Assembly (NCBI RefSeq): GCF_029867415.1
Contig: NC_081183.1
Location: forward strand, 66,910,336 to 66,974,335
DNA length: 64,000 bases
Direction: 5' to 3'
Source of the DNA: Vicia villosa
Lineage: Eukaryota; Streptophyta; Magnoliopsida; Fabales; Fabaceae
Below, piece after piece: positions 54,501 through 64,000 of this stretch. The position numbers were made by a program, and so were the translations under genes. Below the pieces are notes generated by a model, which searched no databases, was not told where the DNA came from, and saw only the letters and a program-made list of their open reading frames with translations. Position 1 is the stretch's first letter, and every line of letters starts with the position of its first letter.

Positions 54501-54949
54501 ATTTATATTGGAACCAGTAGAGAATTATATGAATGAAAATAGTGGCAGTTTTAGTAATTCAAATCAGTCCTGTTTGACCGAATAGCGGAATTAAACGGTA
54601 TAATTAGTTGTCCGGAAATTAATGAAAATTTACGTGGTAGCTAAGTTTAATTAGTAGATTAACATGGTGGTGTTATTTTGTTAAAAATGTGATATTTACG
54701 AACCGACCAAAATAGTGTAGATTTAAATATCTTTTATATTAAATATTGGTTATTGGAATAGAAAATGAATTAGAAACTTAGAACTAATGAAATGTATTTA
54801 TTAATTAGTTGATTTACTTAATAGTTAAATTAATTTCAATAAGTATAATTGATTGGAATATAATAGATATTGAATTGATTAATTGTTTGTCGGTAACTTA
54901 CGGTATTTCAGAAAGTTGACTGTAATTGTATTTTTGGTCAAATGCTAAC

Positions 54950-57900
54950 TGTCATACCCCAAAATTTGCTCAACAAATTTATCCATATTTCAGTCAATCT
55001 GACTTTCAAATGCTCAAAGATACACAAGAAGGAAGTATGCAGTCTCTCTCCTAAACAACAGCCTCTAAATTAGGGTTTTTGATTTAATCAAGGAATTTGA
55101 ACTTCTGATACCTCAAGTGGATTCCATAATCTCTTATATGATTCAAAGTACCCTCATGCCAAGTTTCAAGCCCTGATTCACAAGATTGCTCAGCTAAAAG
55201 ACAACAAACGACTAGTTTGACCTAAAAGTCAACTGTGGTCAAAGTACAATCAAAATTTCTGATTTTTGGTCAACATCAACATTTTAATGTTAGATTTATC
55301 ATTTGATCAAGGGTTGATCATTATTCATCAAGAAAAGCTCCAAAATCACCAAAAACCTAAGTTTCTAAATTAGGGTTTTTAAGGAGAAAGTCAACCCAAC
55401 TTTGACCAGCGATAACTTTCACATGGAACATCAAAAATTTCCCATCCAAAGCTCATTTTGAAGGAAATTGAATTATCTACAACTTTGTCTCTCACATGCC
55501 AAGGCTAAAAATGCACCATTGGGGAGATATAAGCCAAAACATTACAGGTCCTTCTAAAGGATCGCAAAAAGTCATTTTTTCTCAAAGAGTGGTATATGAA
55601 CATGGTGGACTCAATTGAGATGAAACCAAAAGGAGATTTTAGAGGACTCTTTAAGCTTTCTAAAAAGTCCTAGAACATGTTTATATGATAAAAATTGAAG
55701 GAAATGAAAGGCTCAGAAGTTGGTCGATTTTCAAGAAAAATGCAAAACCCTAATTGCATAATTTTGTGTTTTTGGACTAATGGGCCTAAAACATGGTTCC
55801 CAAACGTGTCGATAGGATTTATGAACATCCTTAAACTAATGAATTTATTTTTATAATATTTATTTTGTTTATTTGAATTATTAATTCATTTAAATACAAA
55901 TAAATCATTATAAAATATGGGAAAATTAGTTTTAATGAAAGATTTGATTTTTAATCAATTCTAAGCAATCAAGAGGGCCAAATGTGATACAAATTTCGTG
56001 ACAAGAGGGTTGGGAAAGATTGGATTAAAATTGATACAAAAATATCAAGAATTTATGCAATTTTCAATCAAATCTTCCTCTCACCAATTGCTTGATTGTG
56101 TTCCAATATTCTACCCTAATTGCCATCACTATATATTCTCTAACATATACAAACCCTAGGAGGACGAAAAATTGGCCTCAAGAACCATTCTCCAAGCTTC
56201 CATAATACAAGAAAATATAGGGCACGGGCTATTGCTTCCTCCAGCCATCTTCAACAAGTTTCAGGCATTGATTCATTCTCCTGAAGATCTCAAGAGTCGT
56301 TACCAACCAATTTCGAAGCTTGCACCTACCTCAGAACCCGTCCTCCAAAGTTGCACCATGTATGTTAAGGTTTTTATTTTGAAACTTTTCATTCACTCAG
56401 TATGACTCGCATCTATGCATGCACACATGTTTCTAATGATGTTTAAGAACGTTTTGAGTCTTCGCTTCTGAGTTTTCACGCAGGAATTCAAGAGTACCAT
56501 TGTTAGGGCTTAGGCATGGTGAAGGTTCGGTTTCATGGTTACAGGATCTTTTAATGGAAACTAATCATGCCATGGATTTCGCAGCACCCAAATTAGCATG
56601 TCTGGGTTGCCTTGGTTTTGTTTCTTGTTGATTTTTGCAGGTTCAAATCGCGGCCATGGGAGATGACAAACATAGAGGAAATTCTGCAGGAAAGTCCCTG
56701 GGAAATTCCGCAGGTGTTTCCGCAGGTAAACCATGACCAGGTTGAATGAAGAAGATGATGGTACATGGCAAGTAACGGTTGGTGGGTCTGCACACCGAAT
56801 TCTCTCTCTGCGCATCATTGGTGGGTCAACGAGGTCTACACACAAACCTCCATTCTGGTTGGTTGGTCCATGCCCCTGGGCCCCACGCAAGCTGAGTATT
56901 TGACTTCCTATCCATTACCGTGTTTTATATTTTATTTATTAATTACATACAATTATCATCAAACAAACTCAACATAGATGGCAAACGTGGAAGTCTGGGA
57001 TTCACATAGGCGCCGGTTCGAGACCCCATGGTGATTGAATTTTTACCAAAGTTTCTCACACGATCCCATGCGCTCAGCCCCACGCAAGCTCACGATGCAT
57101 CCCCGTCTTCCAGCCTTCAGATCATTCTGTTTCCAGATCCAAGGACGCTGAAGGCGCTTCCTCATGGTGGACCACTAGAGGCGTATCACATCTAATCACC
57201 AGCTAAGTTCCCATTTATTTTTTTATTTTTTTATTATATACACCTTTTTATTTATTCATTTCTTTCTCTTATTCTTATTTATTTCATTTAAAAATGTTTT
57301 TTATATGACCATTTATCTTATTTAATCGAAACTCGATTTTTCCCATAACATTAAAAGATAATTGTTTCTAAAAATTAACATTTGTGTATATATTTTTAAT
57401 TAACTAATTTTTTTAGAATTGATAATTAATTTTTTAGGTTTGTTAACCTCGGGTCATTTATAAACCTTAGAATCCTCAGATAGGTGTTCCACTAGCGTAT
57501 TTTTAAGCCTTATAAACCTTTTGGGTCACAATAAGTTTTCTTAAATAACCCTTTTAGGTTCAGGATTAGGGTTTGTAAGTTTTTAGGGTTTGTAATCAGT
57601 TAGGGTTAGATCAGTTAATGCACTAACATTTTGCCTTCTTTGTGCAAATTTTCAGGGTTACCTCAGGATCCTTCAGACACGCGCCGTACCAGTTCAAAAA
57701 AGCTAAGTTTCCATTTTAAATATCATTTTATTCTTATTTTTATTTCGCCTTTTGAATTAAAATAGGGTTTGCCTCAACAGTTAATGAATCTGTCCTACAC
57801 TCACCCCTATTGTTTTCTGTTTAATTCTCAGATGTTCAGAGTCAATCGAAGGTTCGAGGAAGATCAAGGCTCAAGATAAAGATAATTAAATTAATTATTT

Positions 57901-58863
57901 ATATTTCTTATTTTCTGTTTTGATTCCCCCGTCCCCGCAGGTGTTTATTGTAATAGCGTGGAACTTTTATTTTTCTTTTTTCTGCCTTTAATTTCTGCAA
58001 TTTTAAACTGCGTGGTTAGTAATCTTAGGGAGTGCAAGCCTTAAACAGAATTAAGATAACTAATTACAAGATAAATAATCGAACTTAATCACGTGATTGT
58101 TGCACCCACAGAACTTTAGGGTAATTCCTCTTGTTGCCTTATACTGTTGCCTTAATTGTTGCCTGTTGCCTCCAAGTGTACTAAATAGTCAAGTCCCTCG
58201 ATTCCGAGGATACCTAAAGCAAGGTTGCCTTAAAGAATAAAAATCATCTAAGTCCCTCGAAGTTGCCTCGGTAAAAGATGATCGTCCCAATTGCTAAGGT
58301 ATCCTCGCATGATGCCTTAAATGACTATTATATCCTTCCCTTAGACTACCTGCCCTCTTTATGGCAAGGGACAGTCTTATGGCGAACGATCTCTCGATGA
58401 CCCTTAACATCCAATTGAAAGACTTCCTGCCCTCTCATGGTATGGATAGACCCTTTCACCCTGAAAAGCTAAAAGAATGAATTTTAAAACTTAGGGTAGT
58501 TGCTACTAATTGCTTGCTCTAAAATTCAAATGCTTTTCACACCTCTTTTCCAAATCAATTCAAAACAAGGCTACACTTATTTACAAGCTAAAGTCCTTAA
58601 CGAATCTTTTTTCTATTCACACCCCGCTTTTCAAACAATTCAAACATTTTGAAAACAAAGTGAGCTAAGCAATTAAGAGCCCTTGGATAACCATGGATAC
58701 AAAGGGTGCTTTACACCTTCCCTTTGTATAACTTACCCCCGAACTCAAAATGTTTTTAAAAGGTCTTTTTCTGTTCTTTTAGCCTTTCTTATTGGATAAA
58801 ATAAAAGTCGGTGGCGACTCTTACTGTCCGCACATTTCAATAAAGTCAGTTCACCGTATTACA
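54950..58863 (+). mobile_element. Solo LTR of Ogre/Tat type, innermost (3914 bp)
   Basis: TGTCATACCCCAAAATTTGC...GTATTACA with perfect CTAAC duplications (54945-54949 and 58864-58868). Its last about 900 bp (from 57950) resemble the end of the LTR at 27592, including GTCGGTGGCGACTC at 58808-58820. A TATATA box lies near 56125. A weak A box (56979-56990) and B box (57015-57025) are present. No coding frame of note. Confidence 0.92.
56979..57025 (+). promoter_or_regulatory. Degenerate tRNA-like A/B-box segment
   Basis: TGGCAAACGTGG matches 10 of 12 A-box positions and GGTTCGAGACC 10 of 11 B-box positions, with tRNA-like spacing. It is the weakest of the four related segments. Confidence 0.4.
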
Positions 58864-61344
58864 CTAACGAATTGATACTTGGTGTAGGAGTGTGTTCTTA
58901 TATATTGTTGACTCATATGAATTAACATGAGATGGTATGATTTACTAGTGTTAATTGTATTTTGTGAACCGTAATTGAATATTGTTTCTATTATGTAGAT
59001 TGATATCAATGCGTTGTGAATGTTGTGTACAATTTGATATATAATTCATAGAGTTGAATTATTGTTGGTATGCAGTAAGTTAAGATTGATGAGATAATCT
59101 TAATTGCATAGTTGGTTGGTAATTGTACATTCATTCATGGCATAGTCGGCTTTATTGTGGAAGCGGTGAAACTGTGGGTTCACATGGTAATAGACGGTGA
59201 TCCTTGAATGGAAATAGACGTAGAATACGTTGATCCTTAATTGGAAACATACGTGGTGGCTTTGATCTTGTCCGGATTAAAAGCGTGGCTTGGATTCTAG
59301 ATATTGAATCGGAAAGCAGTGAAACGTTGGGTTCACATTGCGGTACCACATGCATAGCGTCACATATCTTGCATTGAGTCACATTAGAGTTATGTGGTAA
59401 TTGAATATGTGAATTGATGTAATTGTGATATGTGTATGAGTTTGATAATTGAAATGGGTGATGTTTGGATACATGTTTGGTTAAATGTGTGAATATGTGA
59501 TAATTATGAGTATGTGCATAATTGGAAAGATAGTATTGGAATTAGAATATCATACTCTTTATACTTGTTGTATACTTGATAACATGTGAAATATAGATCG
59601 ATTATTATTATCTACATGGTTATACATAGTATGATTAATTACTTGAATTGTTGATTTAACCATTGTATCTTATTATACTTTCTTCGTAATGATTTGTATT
59701 CTCACCCTTCTGTTTTAATGTTGCCCTCGTTTGGCGACATGCAGGTTCTGGAGTTTAGTAGCTCGTGCGCGATCTAGCCGGAGTTTTCTTCCGTATTTGT
59801 TGGAGATTAGGTAGTGAGTCGATGCTCTGGTCATGTAACACTGGGTAGACTAGTCGTGTTGAACTCATGTTTCTATTTGGTTATGTATTATGTTTATGAC
59901 TTGAGAACTTGTTATGTGGCTACTTGTTATTTGAGAGGCTTTCAAGCCAAATATTCTGATTATAATTTATTTTATGTTGAGATGATTATTGAGATATGAT
60001 CATGGTATGGGACATGAATCATTTTATGAAATACATGAGTATTTTAGTATTTTTCGCTGTGAATGCATATTCTGTGTGAATTGTAATTAAATGTTTAGGT
60101 GTTATTTGAAATGACCAGGTGTATTGTATATTATAGATAAATGCTGTCGGTTTTTAAAAGCTTTTAGTTTTTGAAAACGTCGATGTGACGCCCTTTTGAA
60201 TTATATACATGCTTATTCTCTGATTATATGCTTATTTATTTTGGGGTATAAAAGGGGTGTTACACATTAGACCTCACGAAAATGATCGGGCCATAGACAA
60301 GAGGAGCGAGTCCCTATCAGCAATCAAGCCGTCACGGATCTGAAAGGAAAATGATGCGTGCGTACACCGAGCATCAACATCGATCAACGTGAGCTATAGG
60401 AAATGCAGGGGTCTGATTGCATGAACCCTTTACCTGACATACTCGATAACAAGATCTTGTGATGGTTCAGAAGCAAGCAACGCGTAGTGCGCGCTTACCG
60501 AACGGACTCGATGAGACTAGGAGGGGGTTGATTGCTAACCCTTTCCGCATGCCTTCCATGAGGACTTAACGGAATGCCTTTAAAGGTCTTATTACACTGT
60601 GACTCCCTGCCGCAAAGCACAAATATAAACACACCAACAAAAACAGAGCCTCTTTCGAGGGCTTGGCCAGATGAATGCCTAAGTCCTACTTCTCATGTTA
60701 AAGGATGATGCAACAAGTGGTAGAGTGCGAGAAAGATAAAATGAAACGGGATCAATACCGAACGGATTATGATCCGTAAACTGCATCGAAGAGAGAAAGA
60801 AAACTAGGGATCCCGCGAGCGAGCTAGCAAAGGCAATAGCAAATAGTCAGCATACTGATTAGCCACGTAAGTAAACAAGGTTTGATGTATGTGTTGAGCA
60901 TAATAACAATACATCTGCAAGAGGAACATGTAATCCAAGCATACAAATATAAAGCAAAAGAAACGTGTCTCCAAGGTGAGAACATGACACGAGTGAATGC
61001 GATTGTGTCCCGCAAATAAAGCGGAACACTAAAGTAATGAGCGTCGATCGGTAACTATACAAATGCCTTGCACACTAGCACACAAGTTAGAGATAACAGA
61101 CATCACAATCGGAATTGCGTTATTATTATAAACCAAAAAAGAAACGGACAAGTAATGTACACATGGAATGAATGACAAAACATCAAGGATAAATCAATCA
61201 TGAATGATCTACAAATTAATGAAAACCAAGCATCTAACTAGATAGTACATCTCATAAGCTTTCCAACGATATAAAGAACATGCAAAACGGAGCTACGAGT
61301 AAAAAGTTATGAAAGATTGAAGTTAGGAAAGAAAAGAGACAAAA

Positions 61345-61715
61345 CAAGCAAGGGAACCAGTTCCCCTATATGTGAACCCGGGTTCCAAGCACAAAGCACA
61401 CACAGGAACCGGTTCCCCCAGACTGGGAACCAGGTTCCAGGGCATTCTGCCCAAATAACGAACCAAAGGAAACAAGCAGGAACCGGTTCCCCCAAGCTGG
61501 GAACCGAGTTCTAGACCCCTCTGCCAAGCCTCAAACGCAAACCAAACAACCAGGAACCGGTTCCCCCAAACTGGGAACCGGGTTCCAGAAGACGCTGCCA
61601 AATCTCAAATTGGCTTAGATTGAGTGGGAACCGGTTCCTCCACTCTGGGAACCGGGTTCCCCTGTATGAAAACCAATTTTTATCATTTTTAAAAGCTTGG
61701 GAACCACTCCCACTC
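61345..61715 (-). repeat. GGAACCGGTTCC palindrome cassette in element C LTR
   Basis: GGAACCGGTTCC at about 61403, 61482, 61554 and 61628. Each is followed about 21 bp later by GGGAACCNRGTTC or close variants, with CCCA and CTGG between. Degenerate copies lie at both edges (61351, 61373 and 61700). In the element's sense it is followed by CATAACTTTTTACTCGTAGC (61314-61295). Confidence 0.9.
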
Positions 61716-62804
61716 AATCTAAACCAATGCCAATTCAAACATGCCATGAAGAGCCATCAAAATGTATGCAATGCACAATGAAACATATGTGAAAACAAGG
61801 CACAAATTCAAAACATTTAGTAATAGTAAGCACATAGGAACATTCAAAGCAATCATCGACGCGAAGCACATTATAAGCGACAGGCGAACAAGAATTGAGA
61901 ACCAAATAAACAAAGCCAAGCATGCATTGATTTCAAAATTAAGCACCATGTAACATCTTGTAGAATGAGAGCTACAAATCCGTAAGTCAAATAAACCGAA
62001 TACCAACAATTATGCCAAGTGCGACGCGTCATCCAATTCCACAGTCAAATATCATCACTAATGATTACATCAATGCAACAAAGGCAACAAGAATTAACAC
62101 ATGCAAAAGTGATCAAGCTACCAAACATATTCAAGTCACGACCTAAGCATCATGCAAGGTAATTATCAAGCAAAAGTTTACCACATGCATTTTTACAAAC
62201 ACCTTGAGTGCACCACAAGTCACATACATGGATTTTAACAATTAAGGACACAAAATTACCAACAATTCATAGATCCAAGGCTAGAATGTCACAATTCATC
62301 ATCAACAATCATCGATTATATACAACAATCATTAGATCACCACCAATTCGATTAACAACATGCAAATTCACTGATCAATCATCATCAATCAACATTAATC
62401 AAGAATCTAGATTTGAATTCACATAATGTTCAACAATTAAGCACTTAATTCAAGATCCGAAAGCTTACCGAACGAAGATCTAAACCGAAGTACGAACACG
62501 AACACGACACAGACGCGAACACGAAGCGAAGTTGAAATGCGAATCCTAAGGGAGAGGAGAGAGAGAGAGAGAGGCGCGCGAGATGTGTAGGAGAGGATGA
62601 GAATTCGAACTCGAGATCTTGATCTTCAATCCATGTTGTTCTTGAATTTGATGAAGATCAATGAATGTTCATGAAGATTGATGAAAGTTTTATAGAATTT
62701 GTGGTTCTGATTTGAGAGAATTGAGAGAATTGAGAGAATTGATAGGAAGTGTTTTTGACTATTTTGGGTGAAGTGGAGTTATGAGAGAAAATATAGGGAA
62801 AATG

Positions 62805-62812
62805 TTTATATA
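62805..62812 (-). promoter_or_regulatory. LTR TATA box of element C
   Basis: Minus-strand TATATAAA about 0.9 kb into the LTR in its own sense. A GA-rich tract lies downstream (62575-62552). Confidence 0.55.
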
Positions 62813-63720
62813 GTGTGAGTGGTGAAATGTCCAAAACGCCCTTAATTATCTCTTTTTGGCTCGTTTTTGAGGAAGTGCGAATCGGTGCAAAATTGGAAAG
62901 TAGGACCAATGTCAACTCAAGGATGACTAAATTTGTGGATCTTAGCCGTGAGAATCGTCTCAATCCGATAAGCGGTGAGGAAATTACGCGCTTTTGAATG
63001 ACGAGAAACGCCGATTCATCTGGCACGACTGTGCAGAATTTTGTGCGTACCGCTCAAAGAACTCGATAAAACTCCATCCTTGGCTCGAAATCTGAACAAG
63101 AATGTGTGATGAAGAATCAAAAATAATGAAGTTTCCAAGAGAATGCCGCCGGAATGGACCTCATACAATAAAAATCAAAGAAGTTATGAATTTTCAAATT
63201 TGTCGCGACATACCCGAAAATACACTTTTCACTTAAAAAATACGACGTTCTTCAAAATGCTGGGAATTTTCAGTGTATAATTGGTCGACGGCCCGAACAT
63301 ATGAAATCTTGATAATAATGGCACGGAGCTCCAGTTAAAATTTCGAACAAATCCGCTGGACGGATCATGAGATATGAATTTTCTAAGGCCCGAAAACCTA
63401 CATTCAGCACCATTTTTCACTGCGAACGCTCCAGTAATTTGCAAATTCGACAACCTTCCTCATGGAATTGGTTTCTGAGCCAATCACAAAAGTTGTAGAT
63501 AACGTCAAAATAGTCTTGTCCACGTGGGAACCAAGCTCATAATACCTTACGAATAAGACTTATGAATTTTCTCGTATTTTCACTATATAAACCACATTTC
63601 ACACCGTATCTCCTTAAAACCATGAAAACTCTTTATTATTTTTCTTCCCTTCTTGAACGACGAAAAACGTCTTTTATAACTTATAGCTTAAATGAAAGAG
63701 GGCAAATTTTGGGGTGCAAC

Positions 63721-64000
63721 AGTTGCCCCTATTCAAACTTCTTGAACCTGACGAGCGAGAAACGAAAGTTTCGAACTGTTGAGGTGGAAGGAGATTGAAT
63801 ACTAGAATGAACTCGAAAATTTGTGCTCTTGATAATTAACTGACCCAACTTGCAACAAGAAAGACCAGGAAACCCCATTGCTGAGGGAAAAACTTCAATT
63901 GGTCTGGGCACCAAGAGAAGGTCGACATCTTCGGTTAATCTGGGTATCACAGCGAAACAAACGTCTTTGGCCGATCTGAATATCGGAAATAAGAATGTCT
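63721..64000 (-). mobile_element. Internal edge of Ogre-like element C
   Basis: On the minus strand this is the region just before the 3' LTR. It holds GAATAGGGGCAAC next to the LTR and degenerate repeats on GGTCTGGGCACC, AATCTGGGTATC and GATCTGAATATC spaced 40-60 bp apart, another 3'-UTR-type array. It runs off the window. Confidence 0.65.

Larger units (their letters stand above)
53389..60264 (+). mobile_element. Solo LTR, Tekay-like, containing another solo LTR
   Basis: TGTAACGCCCGG...GGGTGTTACA with perfect CATTA duplications (53384-53388 and 60265-60269). Without the inner insertion it is about 2.96 kb. There is no primer site, coding or second LTR. Donor-like GAG/GTAAAG is at 54020. 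ACTCACCCTTC, then GCAG/GTTCTG, lies at 59700-59744, matching the acceptor area of the other Tekay-type LTRs. TACTGTAGC words are at 54205-54375. Confidence 0.9.
52666..63720 (-). repeat. 3' LTR of Ogre-like element C, with nested solo LTRs
   Basis: On the minus strand it starts TGTTGCACCCCAAAATTTGC (63720) after AATAGGGGCAAC and ends GGTAGCGACA at 52666. Without the insertion at 53389-60264 it is about 4.2 kb, normal for Ogre. The 52680-53000 part is the reverse complement of sequence like 49850-50190 in element B's LTR. TATATAAA on the minus strand at 62805-62812 and a GA-repeat leader at 62552-62575 suggest its promoter. A GGAACCGGTTCC cassette is at 61345-61715. Confidence 0.8.

Noticed and set aside
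59152..59382. Minus-strand ORF of 76 aa in the outer solo LTR
   Set aside because: Covers short imperfect repeats (TGATCCTTRATKGGAAAYA); no coding sign.
61307..61601. Overlapping ORFs across the GGAACC repeats
   Set aside because: Open frames on both strands arise from repeat periodicity; no domain.
62552..62575. (GA)n tract as an independent regulatory element
   Set aside because: Lies just downstream of the element C TATA box and is best read as part of the LTR leader.

Overview
The window is plant nuclear DNA made almost entirely of LTR retrotransposons nested inside one another. I see no intact host gene. Ogre/Tat-type elements (coiled-coil ORF1 upstream of gag, tRNA-Arg-type primer site TGGCGACTC, tandem arrays just before the 3' LTR), Tekay-type chromoviruses with 1.8-1.9 kb LTRs and a SIRE/Maximus-like copia element suggest a large-genome legume, probably tribe Fabeae (pea, vetch, Lathyrus, faba, lentil). 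That assignment is inference.

Layout, left to right. 1-3187: two tandem copies of a small minus-strand LTR element that keeps only a protease-like ORF. 3188-18991: a minus-strand Ogre-like element (ORF1, gag, protease, RT, RNase H, all broken), split by a solo LTR (4385-5796, 5-bp duplication CACGC) and by a nearly complete Tekay chromovirus (9156-17377). 18992-23380: a truncated minus-strand copia element with an extra ORF in the env position. 23381-50188: the 3' end of a plus-strand Ogre-like element, namely a tandem array (23381-24967 and 46770-47755) and its LTR (48113-50188). That array is opened by a second Tekay element (24968-46769), whose gag is in turn opened at GGTGG by a 14.6-kb LTR element with no coding capacity (27592-42199). 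The 3' LTR of that element carries a solo LTR (36114-38170), a hAT-like element (38188-39201) and a foldback MITE (40164-40546). 50189-52665: a decayed plant mobile domain (PMD) coding region. 52666-64000: the 3' LTR and internal edge of a minus-strand Ogre-like element; that LTR contains a solo LTR, which contains another solo LTR.

Most nesting joints are supported by target-site duplications read directly from the sequence: CACGC, GTAAT/ATAAT, GGTGG, GAGGG, CATTA and CTAAC for LTR elements, and 8-bp duplications for the DNA transposons. For several insertions in the 3' LTR of the 14.6-kb element, its own 5' LTR shows the empty site. All coding regions except the small protease ORFs carry stops or frameshifts, and all four element types with a visible protease have an altered active site.

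The most unusual signals are not genes. (1) LTRs of several families carry a cassette of family-specific palindromic words (GTCGAC, CCGCTAAGCGG, CGCGNCGCG, TACTGTA, GGAACCGGTTCC). In some unrelated families it is followed by the same conserved block. (2) Tekay-type LTRs share a strong 5' splice site and a TTTTCAG acceptor that would frame an intron of about 1.2-1.5 kb wholly inside the LTR. (3) Ogre-type LTRs contain Pol III A-box and B-box sequences at tRNA spacing. (4) A 47-bp array shows paired stem changes at its edges. These patterns were found by eye and need alignments and RNA data to confirm.
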